NCBI RefSeq assembly: GCF_021391495.1
Contig: NZ_CP090063.1
Coordinates: forward strand, 6,324,001-6,388,000
Source of the DNA: Amycolatopsis acidiphila
GTDB taxonomy: Bacteria; Actinomycetota; Actinomycetes; Mycobacteriales; Pseudonocardiaceae
Reading direction: 5' to 3'
Length of the DNA: 64,000 nucleotides
Positions 17,673 to 25,644 of this stretch are shown here, one piece after another. The number at the start of each line of letters is the position of its first letter. The first letter of the stretch is position 1. Under the pieces are notes generated by a model. That model did not search any database. It had not been told where the DNA came from and saw only the letters and a program-made list of their open reading frames with translations. The position numbers and the translations under genes were made by a program.

Positions 17673-18884
17673 GTGACGAAGAGGCGGGCCCCGAAGGTCG
17701 GCGAGCTGAAGCAGATCCTGCGGCCGAAGCCCCTCGTGCTGAACCCGACCGAACGCAGGCTCGGCAACGCGCACACGATCGCCGATCTGCGCACCATCGC
17801 CAGGCTGCGCACACCACGGGCGGTGTTCGACTACACCGACGGCGCCGCCGAGCTCGAGGACAGCCTGCGCCGGGCGCGCCAGGCCTTCCGGAACGTCGAG
17901 TTCCACCCCAACGTGCTCCGCGGCGTCGCCGACGTCGACACCAGCGTCACGGTGCTCGGCAAGCGGTCCGCGCTGCCGTTCGCGTTCGCGCCCACCGGGT
18001 TCACCCGGATGATGCACCACGAGGGCGAGCGCGCGGTGGCTCGGGTCGCGCAGCGGGAGGGCATTCCGGTCTCGCTGTCGACGATGGGCACGACGTCGAT
18101 CGAGGACGTGGCCGCCGCCGCGCCGGAGGCACGCCGGTGGTTCCAGCTGTACGTGTGGCGCGATCACGCCGCGGGCCAGGACCTGATGCAACGGGCGCAC
18201 GAGTCCGGCTACGACACGCTGCTGCTGACCGTCGACACGCCGGTGGGCGGGGCCCGGATGCGCGACGTGCGCAACGGCCTGACGATCCCGCCGACACTGA
18301 CCCTGCGCACGTTCCTCGACGGCGCGACGCATCCGGCGTGGTGGTTCAACCTGCTGAGCACCGAGCAGCTGCGGTTCGCCTCGCTCGACGCGTGGGGCGG
18401 CACGGTGCAGGAGCTGATCAACAAGCTGTTCGACCCGACGCTGAGCTTCGACGACCTGGACTGGGTTCGCGAAAGCTGGCCGGGCAAGCTCGTGGTGAAG
18501 GGCATCCAGAACCCGGACGACGCGCGGGACGTCGTCAAGCACGGGGCGGACGCCGTGGTGTTGTCCAACCACGGCGGCCGCCAGCTCGACCGCGCGCCGA
18601 CCCCGCTCGAGCTGCTGCGCCCGTCGCTGGACGCGCTGGGCGGCGACGCCGAGGTGTGGCTCGACACGGGCATCCTCTCCGGCGGCGACATCGTCGCGGC
18701 CCTGGCGCAGGGCGCCACGACCTGTCTGGTCGGGCGGGCGTACCTGTACGGGCTGATGGCCGGCGGGGAGCGCGGGGTACAGCGCTGTGTGGACATCCTG
18801 CGCACGGAGATCGTGCGGACGATGCAGCTGCTCGGCGTCCGCACGATCGACGCCCTGCGCCCCGGCCACGCGGTCCTGCGCTGA
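17673..18884 (+). CDS. lldD: L-lactate dehydrogenase, FMN-dependent (LldD2-like)
   Basis: Oxidises L-lactate to pyruvate at the membrane respiratory chain. 403 residues of the alpha-hydroxy-acid oxidase family. The FMN/substrate motif SNHGGRQLD carries the catalytic His. APTGFTRMM, FDYTDGAAE and DTGILSGGDIVAA are further family segments. The chain resembles mycobacterial LldD2 more than E. coli LldD. I chose the GTG at 17673 by its AAAGGGA site. The lactate permease lies about 540 bases downstream, past a decayed gene. A pyruvate producer next to aceE is metabolically sensible. Confidence 0.9.
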   Translation: MTKRRAPKVGELKQILRPKPLVLNPTERRLGNAHTIADLRTIARLRTPRAVFDYTDGAAELEDSLRRARQAFRNVEFHPNVLRGVADVDTSVTVLGKRSALPFAFAPTGFTRMMHHEGERAVARVAQREGIPVSLSTMGTTSIEDVAAAAPEARRWFQLYVWRDHAAGQDLMQRAHESGYDTLLLTVDTPVGGARMRDVRNGLTIPPTLTLRTFLDGATHPAWWFNLLSTEQLRFASLDAWGGTVQELINKLFDPTLSFDDLDWVRESWPGKLVVKGIQNPDDARDVVKHGADAVVLSNHGGRQLDRAPTPLELLRPSLDALGGDAEVWLDTGILSGGDIVAALAQGATTCLVGRAYLYGLMAGGERGVQRCVDILRTEIVRTMQLLGVRTIDALRPGHAVLR

Positions 18885-18908
18885 CGGTCCACCGCCGCCG
18901 GACCGGGT

Positions 18909-19218
18909 CTTTCGCCCCTACCTGACGCGAGGGACGCTCGGGATCACCGATCCCCGAGGAGCGCTGGTGCCGGTCGAGCTGGTCGCCGGGCTGTTCGGGG
19001 CCGGGGCGGCGCTGACGCTCGACGAGTTCGCGCTGTGACTGCACCTGGACGACGTCTACTGGACCGAGGAAACCCTCGTCGCCGAGGGCACGCAGGTGCT
19101 ACCCCGCCGGATCGCGGAAGTACGAGCGCGCCACGGCCCGGTACCCGGCCGGAAGCCGCAGCCCGTGGACGGGCCTGCTGACCGGGTCGCGGGCGCGCCG
19201 ACCAAGGAGCGGGCATGA
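18909..19218 (+). pseudogene. Decayed gene with an in-frame stop
   Basis: One reading frame continues with good codon character on both sides of a TGA at 19036-19038. Upstream it reads FRPYLTRGTLGITDPRGALV... and ALTLDEFAL, then stop, then LHLDDVYWTEETLVAEGT onward to the stop before 19219. No start codon or ribosome binding site is seen at the left, where it abuts lldD. I do not recognise the family. It looks like a truncated, inactivated gene between lldD and lctP. Confidence 0.5.
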
Positions 19219-19390
19219 CGCCGGGACCGCCCTCCCCGGTTCGCAACGCTGCGGTTCGGCGAATGACGTCAACCGGGCCGAACCGTTGAATCCCGCCGCC
19301 TGAGGCAGCCTCCCCGGGCACGTATCAACCAGTGGAACAGCTCGCTTGACGGGACCCGGCCCACTGCTGATCATCTCGAAGCCACACGGA

Positions 19391-19426
19391 AAACGAGTTC
19401 CGCATGGTGGAAACGAGGTCGGCATG
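19391..19426 (+). repeat. Tandem 16-base repeat covering the lctP start
   Basis: AAACGAGTTCCGCATG (19391-19406) and AAACGAGGTCGGCATG (19411-19426) match at 13 of 16 positions with a 20-base period. Each contains a weak ribosome site and an ATG. Only the second ATG is in the permease frame. Confidence 0.5.
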
Positions 19427-21037
19427 TTCGTGCAGGAGCTCGCCCCGCTCGCCGGGTCGCTCGGCCTCTCGGCACTCGTCGCGGTCCTTCCCCTCGCGAC
19501 GGTGCTGGTGCTGCTGGGCGGCATCCGGATGAAGGCGCACCACGCCGCGCTCCTGGGCCTCCTGGTCGCCCTCGTCGTCGCGATCGCGGTGTACCAGACG
19601 CCCGTCGTCCAGGCGATCTCCAGCGGCCTGCAGGGCGCGGCGTTCGGCCTGTTCCCGATCATGTGGATCGTCGTCAACGCGCTGTGGATCTACCGGATCA
19701 CCGTTCGCACCGGCCATTTCGACGTGCTCCGGCGGTCGTTCGGCCGCGTCTCCGACGACCCGCGCATCCAGGGCCTGCTGATCGCGTTCTGCTTCGGCGC
19801 GCTGATGGAGGCGCTCGCCGGCTTCGGCGCGCCGGTCGCGATCAGCTCGGTCATGCTCGTCGCACTCGGCTTCACGCCGGTCCGCGCGGCCGTGCTCGCC
19901 CTCGTCGCCAACACCGCGCCGGTCGCGTTCGGCGCGATGGGCACCCCGGTCGTGACGCTCGCGCAGGTCACCGGCATCCCGCTGGACACCGTGTCCTCGA
20001 TCGTCGGGCGGCAGACGCCGCTGCTGGCGCTGTTCGTGCCACTGCTGCTGGTGATCATCATCGACGGCAGGCGCGGCCTGCGGGAGACGTGGGTGCCCGC
20101 GCTGGTCTGCGGCATCGCGTTCGGCGTGGTGCAGTTCGCGGCCTCGAACTTCGTCTCGGCGCAGCTGGCCGACATCGCCGCCGCACTGGCGGGCGCGGGA
20201 GCGCTGGTCCTGCTGCCCGCGACACGCAAGCCCGCCCGCCAGGAGGTCCGCGCGTCGGTGCTCACCGGTGTCGCGACCGAAACCCTGGACCGGCCGGAGG
20301 ACCGCGGCGAGATCGTCCGCGCCTACCTGCCGTACCTGCTGATCATCGTGATCTTCTCGCTCGGCCAGGTGCCGCCGGTCAAGCGGCTGCTGGACGCGGC
20401 GACCTGGAAGTTCCACTGGGCGGGCCTCGATGTCGCCGCATCCAACGGCAAACCCGTGTCGGGCAACACGTTCTCGCTGCCGTTCCTCAACACCGGCGGC
20501 ACGCTGGTGCTCATCGCCGGGATCCTGACGGTCGTCGCGCTTCGCGTCCCGGCCCGGGACTCGGTGCGGGAATGGGGCGCGACGGTGCACGAGCTGCGCT
20601 TCGCGATCCTGACCGTCACGAGCGTGCTGGCGCTCGCGTACGTGATGAACCTGTCCGGCCAGACCACGACGATCGGCTATCTCATCGCCGGCGCCGGGGC
20701 GGCGCTGGCGTTCCTGTCCCCGGTGCTGGGCTGGTTCGGCGTCGCCGTCTCAGGCTCGGACACCTCGGCCAACGCGTTGTTCGGCGCGTTGCAGGTCACC
20801 GCCGCGCACCAGGCCGGGCTCTCGCCCGAGCTGCTCGCTTCGGCCAACAGCTCCGGCGGCGTGCTCGGCAAGATGATCTCGCCGCAGAACCTGAGCATCG
20901 CCTGCGCCGCGGTCCAGCTGCCCGGCGAGGAGGGCAGCCTGCTGCGGAAGGTGCTGCCGTGGAGCGTCGGCCTGCTGCTGGTGATGTGCCTGATCGTGGC
21001 CGGGCAGAGCACGATCCTCAGCTGGATGCTGCCGTGA
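19424..21037 (+). CDS. lctP: L-lactate permease
   Basis: Integral membrane lactate/proton symporter of 537 residues with about 13 predicted helices. LctP-family segments include FPIMWIVVNALWIY, GFGAPVAISSVML, SGSDTSANALFG and SANSSGGVLGKMISPQ near the end. Placed after lldD, it completes uptake and oxidation of lactate. I chose the ATG at 19424, which follows a GAGG site and begins the first hydrophobic segment. Its 3' end overlaps the convergent pnuC end by 20 bases. Confidence 0.92.
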   Translation: MFVQELAPLAGSLGLSALVAVLPLATVLVLLGGIRMKAHHAALLGLLVALVVAIAVYQTPVVQAISSGLQGAAFGLFPIMWIVVNALWIYRITVRTGHFDVLRRSFGRVSDDPRIQGLLIAFCFGALMEALAGFGAPVAISSVMLVALGFTPVRAAVLALVANTAPVAFGAMGTPVVTLAQVTGIPLDTVSSIVGRQTPLLALFVPLLLVIIIDGRRGLRETWVPALVCGIAFGVVQFAASNFVSAQLADIAAALAGAGALVLLPATRKPARQEVRASVLTGVATETLDRPEDRGEIVRAYLPYLLIIVIFSLGQVPPVKRLLDAATWKFHWAGLDVAASNGKPVSGNTFSLPFLNTGGTLVLIAGILTVVALRVPARDSVREWGATVHELRFAILTVTSVLALAYVMNLSGQTTTIGYLIAGAGAALAFLSPVLGWFGVAVSGSDTSANALFGALQVTAAHQAGLSPELLASANSSGGVLGKMISPQNLSIACAAVQLPGEEGSLLRKVLPWSVGLLLVMCLIVAGQSTILSWMLP

Positions 21038-21650
21038 CCTCCGCCCGCGCGCGCTGGGCGGAGCGGTTCCAGCTCCACCAGCCGTGGATCACCAGCACCG
21101 CGAACACGAGGTAGATCGCCGCGGAGAAGTACAGCCCGGAGGCGATCTGCAACGGCACGCCGATCGCGTCGACAGCCAGCCACACCAGCCAGAACTCGAC
21201 CAGCCCCAGCCCCTGCGCACCGAACGCGACGAGGGTGCCGATGAAGATCGCGGCGTCCGGCCATGGCGCCCACGACGCGTTGAGCGCGTCCAGCAGCAGC
21301 GCCATCGCGACGGTGCCGGCCGCGAAGACCCCGGTCATCACCAGCCGTTCCACGAGCCGGCCCTTGCGCACGACCACGCCGTACACCGGGTCCTTGCGGC
21401 GCGCCCACGCCCACCAGCCGTAAAGCGAGATGAGCAGGATCGCGACCTGCCGGGAGGCCAGACCACCCAGGTGCGCGGACGTGTAGACGGCGAACAGCAG
21501 GACGGTCGCGCCGACCTGCACCGGCCACGTCCACAACGTTCGACGCTCGGCGAGGAACACCACCGCGAGCGCACAGATCTGCCCGACGAGCTCGGCGATC
21601 GAGATCCACTGCCCGAAAACGGTCAGTCCGTGCTCCAGAAGGAAGTTCAC
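21018..21650 (-). CDS. pnuC: Nicotinamide mononucleotide/riboside transporter PnuC
   Basis: 210-residue membrane protein with about seven helices. PnuC-type motifs are the WTWPVQV segment after helix 2, LYGWWAW, and late VDAIGVPLQI and HGWWSW near the C-terminus. It imports NAD precursors by facilitated diffusion. The start is a GTG at 21650. No riboswitch could be recognised upstream. The gene is isolated, pointing back at lctP with a 20-base tail overlap. Confidence 0.85.
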   Translation of the reverse strand: MNFLLEHGLTVFGQWISIAELVGQICALAVVFLAERRTLWTWPVQVGATVLLFAVYTSAHLGGLASRQVAILLISLYGWWAWARRKDPVYGVVVRKGRLVERLVMTGVFAAGTVAMALLLDALNASWAPWPDAAIFIGTLVAFGAQGLGLVEFWLVWLAVDAIGVPLQIASGLYFSAAIYLVFAVLVIHGWWSWNRSAQRARAEVTAASS

Positions 21651-22052
21651 ATCGATCTCAACACCGCCCGGGGCGCCGGTGATTCCCCACGGTGTGTAGC
21701 AGGGATTTTCCCCGCCGCACGATTGGGTGAGAGGGGTGGCGGAGGAAGATCGACAAGGTCCATAGTGGACCTACCGGTGGGGACCGGGGAGATGAGGCCG
21801 CCCGGCGGGATCCGCCGGGCGGCCTCGCATATCCGCCCTCCTGCTCGCGCTGGCGCGCTTAGCTGGAGGGCGTCGGCCGCGTATCGCTTGGGGGGCCGAG
21901 CCCCCCAAACCCCCGCGGTGCGAGCTCCTCCCGACCCGGCGTGGTTCCGGTGATCGGGAACCAGCATGCCTCGCGCTGCGCGCATCGCCGGAAGGGCATC
22001 GGACGGCCGCTGGGGCCCTCGCTGGGGCCGTCCGGCTTACGATGACCGCACC
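21651..22052. promoter_or_regulatory. Hairpin-rich divergent region and fasR leader
   Basis: A 402-base gene-free stretch between divergent pnuC and fasR. It holds four inverted repeats. The first, 21794-21826, has a 15-bp stem and three-base loop. The others are 21834-21841 with 21865-21872, then 21888-21908 (TTGGGGGG paired with CCCCCCAA), then 22001-22008 with 22026-22033. The last lies 20 bases before the fasR start. This could be a transcribed leader controlling fasR by attenuation, or a cluster of repeat elements. Confidence 0.55.
21794..21826. terminator. 15-bp stem hairpin, terminator-like
   Basis: GAGGCCGCCCGGCGG pairs perfectly with its complement across a GAT loop. Nothing is known to need termination here, because both neighbouring genes start away from it. 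Premature termination of a fasR leader is one explanation. Confidence 0.5.
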
Positions 22053-23258
22053 ATGACCCAGACGAACAGCCGGGCTGCGGCGCACCCGCGGCAGGCCAAG
22101 CACCACGGGCTCTCCGCGAAGACGCTGCGCCGCCTCGACCGGGCGTCCGGGCGGCTGGCGTCCGCGAGCGTCGTCGCGATGGAACAGCGACTGCCCTGGT
22201 TCACCCGGCTGCCCGCCGACCAGCGCGCCAGCGTCCTGATGATCACCCAGACCGGCGCCGCCGGGTTCGTCGACTGGCTGCGCGACTCCCAGGAGGCCCT
22301 CAAGCTCACCAGCGAGGCCTTCCGCAGCGCCCCCCAGGAGCTCTCCCGCTGGGTCAGCCTCCGCCAGGCCGTCGGCCTCGTCCGGATGGCCATCGAGGTC
22401 TTCGAGGACGAACTGCCCGAGTTCGCCGCCACCGACGCCGAGCGCGCGGCCCTCATCGAGGGCATCCTCCGCTACGGCCGCGAGATCGCCTTCGCCACCG
22501 CGAACTCCTACGCAGCCGCGGCCGAGGCGCGCGGCGCCTGGGACGCCCGCCTCGAAGCCCTCGTCGTCGACGGGATCGTCCGTGGCGACGCCGAGGAATC
22601 GGTCCTCTCCCGCGCCGCCGCACTCGGCTGGGACCCGGCCGCGAGGGCCACCGTCTTCGCCGGGCGCCCCTCCTCCGACGACCCGCCGGCGGTGGTGTTC
22701 GAGGTGCGCCGGATCGCCGCCCGGCTCACCCGGCCGGTCCTGCTGAGCGTCCAGGGCTCCCGGCTCATCGTCGTCGCGGGCGGACCCGAAGAAGGCCTCG
22801 GCAAGCTCGCCGTCGCCTTCGGGGAGGGGCCGGTCGTCGCCGGGCCGACCGTCGAGAGCCTTGGCGACGCCCACCGCAGCGCGGCCGAGGCCCTGTCCGG
22901 GCTGCGGGCCGTCGTCGGCTGGCCCGAGGCGCCGCGCCCGGTCCGCTCCGCCGACCTGCTGCCCGAACGCGCCCTGTCCGGCGACGCCGAGGCCGAACGC
23001 CTGCTCATCGAGGAGATCGCCCAGCCGCTCGAGGACGCCGGCTCCACCGTGCTGCGCACGGTCGAGGCGTACCTGGAGTCCGGCGGCGTGCTCGAGACCT
23101 GCGCGAAGACGCTGTTCGTGCACCCCAACACCGTCCGCTACCGGCTCCGCCGCGCGACCGAGCTGACCGGCCGCAACCCGACGGACCCGCGTGACGCGCT
23201 GGTCCTGCGCATCGCCCTGATGGTCGGCAGACTCGCCCGCGCCCGCGGGCTGTGGTGA
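22053..23258 (+). CDS. fasR: FasR-like PucR-family regulator of fatty acid synthesis
   Basis: 401 residues. The C-terminal PucR helix-turn-helix is clear: TVEAYLESGGVLETCAKTLF, then VHPNTVRYRLRRATELTG. The N-terminal part (about 1-150) is the RsbRD-like/GGDEF-related region of this family. Position directly before fabD matches Streptomyces FasR (SCO2386), which activates the fabD-fabH-acpP-fabF operon, and mycobacterial Rv2242. I chose the ATG at 22053; the upstream frame is repeat sequence. The gap to fabD holds a palindrome that could be its site. Confidence 0.88.
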   Translation: MTQTNSRAAAHPRQAKHHGLSAKTLRRLDRASGRLASASVVAMEQRLPWFTRLPADQRASVLMITQTGAAGFVDWLRDSQEALKLTSEAFRSAPQELSRWVSLRQAVGLVRMAIEVFEDELPEFAATDAERAALIEGILRYGREIAFATANSYAAAAEARGAWDARLEALVVDGIVRGDAEESVLSRAAALGWDPAARATVFAGRPSSDDPPAVVFEVRRIAARLTRPVLLSVQGSRLIVVAGGPEEGLGKLAVAFGEGPVVAGPTVESLGDAHRSAAEALSGLRAVVGWPEAPRPVRSADLLPERALSGDAEAERLLIEEIAQPLEDAGSTVLRTVEAYLESGGVLETCAKTLFVHPNTVRYRLRRATELTGRNPTDPRDALVLRIALMVGRLARARGLW

Positions 23259-23329
23259 GGCAACTCACGTCCCCCACTGCCCGAACCATACAAGACATTC
23301 CCGTTACAGAAGTTCATCTGGCCGCCATC

Positions 23330-23348
23330 TTTGGAGGCTTCCTACAAA
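23330..23348. promoter_or_regulatory. Candidate FasR site in the fabD promoter
   Basis: TTTGGAGGCTTCCTACAAA is a 19-base imperfect dyad: 8-base arms, one mismatch, three-base centre. It lies 67 bases before the fabD GTG in the 157-base gap after fasR. It is assigned by position alone. Confidence 0.4.
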
Positions 23349-23415
23349 ATCCCCGCGTGGACTTGGTGACCCGCAGCATCCCGACCATGGCGAGCGACCG
23401 TGTTCCCTGGAAGAC

Positions 23416-24321
23416 GTGACAGCTCTCCTCGCCCCCGGACAGGGATCCCAGGCCCCCGGCATGTTCGCTCCCTGGCTCGAGCTCGACGGCACCCGCGACA
23501 AGCTGCGCCGCTGGTCCGAGCGCGCCGGCCTCGACCTCGTGCACCTGGGCACGGAGGCCGACGCCGAGACGATCCAGGACACCGCGATCACCCAGCCGCT
23601 GATCGTCGCGCTGTCGCTGCTGGTCTTCGAGGAGCTGGAGAACGTGCCGGCCGACGCGCCCGTCGCCGGGCACTCGGTCGGGGAGCTGGCCGCCGCCGCC
23701 ATCGCCGGCGTGCTGTCGGCCGAGGACGCCGTCGCGCTCGCCGCCGTCCGCGGCGCCGAGATGGCCAAGGCCTGCGCGGACGAGCCGACCAGCATGGCCG
23801 CGGTCATGCTCGGCGAGCCGGAGCAGGTCGTGACCTGGCTGGAGGAGCACGGGCTGACGGCCGCGAACCGCAACGGCGCCGGCCAGATCGTCGCCTCGGG
23901 CGCCGCGGACGCCATCGACCGGATCGTCGCCGCGCCCCTGGAGGGCACGAAGGTGCGCGCGCTCAAGGTCGCGGGCGCCTTCCACACCAAGTACATGGCC
24001 CCGGCCGAGGACGCGCTGCGCGCCCACGCGGCGGCCATCACCCCGAACGACCCGACCCGCCCGCTGCTGTCCAACGCCGACGGCGCGATCGTCACCAGCG
24101 GCGCCGAGTACCTCGAACGGTTGGTCAAGCAGGTGACCCGCCCCGTGCGCTGGGACCTGACGATGGACGGCCTGGTCGGCCTCGGCGTCACCGGGACCGT
24201 CGAGCTGCCGCCCGCCGGCACGCTCACCGGACTGGTCAAGCGCCAGCTCAAGGGCACCGTCACCAGGACTGTCGCGTTGAAGACGCCGGCCGATCTCGCG
24301 GCCGCCAAGGAGGTTCTGTGA
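23416..24321 (+). CDS. fabD: Malonyl-CoA:ACP transacylase
   Basis: Loads malonate onto acyl carrier protein for type II fatty acid synthesis. 301 residues with catalytic S87 in GHSVGE and H190 in GAFHTKYM. LLAPGQGSQ at the start is the family N-terminus. The GTG start at 23416 has a weak GGAAG site. First gene of the fab operon; its stop overlaps the fabH GTG. Confidence 0.95.
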   Translation: MTALLAPGQGSQAPGMFAPWLELDGTRDKLRRWSERAGLDLVHLGTEADAETIQDTAITQPLIVALSLLVFEELENVPADAPVAGHSVGELAAAAIAGVLSAEDAVALAAVRGAEMAKACADEPTSMAAVMLGEPEQVVTWLEEHGLTAANRNGAGQIVASGAADAIDRIVAAPLEGTKVRALKVAGAFHTKYMAPAEDALRAHAAAITPNDPTRPLLSNADGAIVTSGAEYLERLVKQVTRPVRWDLTMDGLVGLGVTGTVELPPAGTLTGLVKRQLKGTVTRTVALKTPADLAAAKEVL

Positions 24322-25292
24322 CAACGCTGCGCCTGACGCAGGGCCCGACCGCCACCCGCGTGCTGGGTGTGGGCAGCTACCAGCCCGAGCGGATCGTCAC
24401 CAACGACGACCTGTCCCAGACCATGGAGACCACCGACCAGTGGATCCGTGACCGGGTGGGCATCATCGAGCGCCGGTTCGCCGAGAAGGACGAGCTGCTG
24501 GTCGACATGGCCGTGGCAGCGGGGCGCAACGCGCTCGCCGACGCGGGCGTGGACGTGTCCGAAGTGGACACCGTGATCGTGCCGAACTGCACGATGCCCT
24601 CGCCGATCCCGAACGCGGCAGCACAGGTGGCCGACCGGATCGGGATCACCGCCGCCGGTGCGTTCGACCTCAACGCCGCCTGCGCCGGGTTCTGCTACGG
24701 CCTCGGCGTCGCCTCGGACCTCATCCGGGCGGGCTCGGCCGGCAAGGTGCTGGTGATCGGCGCCGAGAAGCTCACCGACGTGGTGGACCCGGTCGACCGC
24801 TCGAACGCGATCATCTTCGCCGACGGCGCGGGTGCCGCGGTGGTCGGCCCGTCCGACACGCCCGGTATCGGCCCGGTGGCCTGGGGCAGCGCAGGTGACC
24901 TGGCCGAGACGATCTACATGCGCGAGCACCGCTACATCTTCCAGGAGGGCCAGGCGGTCTTCCGCTGGGCGACCACCCGGATCGCGCCGATCGCGCTCAA
25001 GGCGCTGGAGCTGGCCGGGGTCGAACCGTCCGAAGTGGACGTGCTGATCCCGCACCAGGCCAACCTGCGCATCGTCGAGGCGATCGCGAAGAAGCTTCGC
25101 GTCAAGGGCGCCCGCGAGGACATGGTCGTCGCCGACGACATCCGGTACTCGGGCAACACGTCCTCGGCCTCGATCCCGCTGGCGCTGGACCACATGCGCA
25201 AGGCGGGCACCGTGCACAGCGGTGACGTCCTGCTCATGGTCGGTTTCGGCGCCGGACTGTCCTACGCCGGACAGGTCGTCATCTGCCCGTGA
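24318..25292 (+). CDS. fabH: 3-oxoacyl-ACP synthase III
   Basis: Starts fatty acid chains by condensing an acyl-CoA primer with malonyl-ACP. 324 residues with the triad C122 (AACAGF), H246 (PHQANLR) and N280 (YSGNTSS). The GTG at 24318 has AAGGAGG four bases upstream inside fabD and overlaps the fabD stop. In this lineage the enzyme probably accepts branched primers; that is family knowledge, not visible here. A stable hairpin separates it from acpP. Confidence 0.95.
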   Translation: MTTLRLTQGPTATRVLGVGSYQPERIVTNDDLSQTMETTDQWIRDRVGIIERRFAEKDELLVDMAVAAGRNALADAGVDVSEVDTVIVPNCTMPSPIPNAAAQVADRIGITAAGAFDLNAACAGFCYGLGVASDLIRAGSAGKVLVIGAEKLTDVVDPVDRSNAIIFADGAGAAVVGPSDTPGIGPVAWGSAGDLAETIYMREHRYIFQEGQAVFRWATTRIAPIALKALELAGVEPSEVDVLIPHQANLRIVEAIAKKLRVKGAREDMVVADDIRYSGNTSSASIPLALDHMRKAGTVHSGDVLLMVGFGAGLSYAGQVVICP

Positions 25293-25299
25293 TACCACT

Positions 25300-25329
25300 T
25301 ACCCCGGCGGGCGCCCGTCCGCCGGGGTA
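25300..25329 (+). promoter_or_regulatory. Intercistronic hairpin fabH-acpP
   Basis: TACCCCGGCGG pairs perfectly with CCGCCGGGGTA across an eight-base loop, 35 bases before the acpP start. Inside an operon this could partly terminate fabH transcripts or protect a processed acpP mRNA, raising carrier protein output. Both readings are inference. Confidence 0.55.
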
Positions 25330-25363
25330 CGAAGACCCCGAAAACCAGAAAGGGAAACCAACA

Positions 25364-25609
25364 GTGGCGGACAAAGAAGAGATCCTCGCCGGCCTCGCCG
25401 AGATCGTGGAAGAGGTCGCCGGTGTCGCGCAGGACGACGTGAGCTCGGAGAAGTCGTTCGTGGACGACCTGGACATCGACTCGCTGTCGATGGTCGAGAT
25501 CGCCGTGCAGGCGGAGGACAAGTTCGGGGTCAAGATCCCGGACGACGAGCTCGCCAACCTCAAGACCGTGGGTGACGCCGTCGACTACGTCGCGGCCAAC
25601 TCGAAGTAA
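25364..25609 (+). CDS. acpP: Acyl carrier protein
   Basis: 81 residues, strongly acidic, four-helix carrier. S40 in the motif D-S-L-S-M-V-E takes the 4'-phosphopantetheine arm that carries growing acyl chains. The GTG at 25364 follows AAAGGGA. It sits between fabH and fabF as in Streptomyces. Confidence 0.96.
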   Translation: MADKEEILAGLAEIVEEVAGVAQDDVSSEKSFVDDLDIDSLSMVEIAVQAEDKFGVKIPDDELANLKTVGDAVDYVAANSK

Positions 25610-25644
25610 GCATTCTCCGAACACGATTCCTCGGGAGAGTTCAC

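Noticed and set aside
14615..17812. 1065-codon open frame on the minus strand
   Set aside because: It is antisense to aceE, whose plus-strand translation is a clear full-length enzyme. Long shadow frames are normal in DNA this rich in G and C.
21651..21720. Riboswitch upstream of pnuC
   Set aside because: Riboswitches occur before some pnuC genes, but I could not identify a conserved aptamer core in this short leader.
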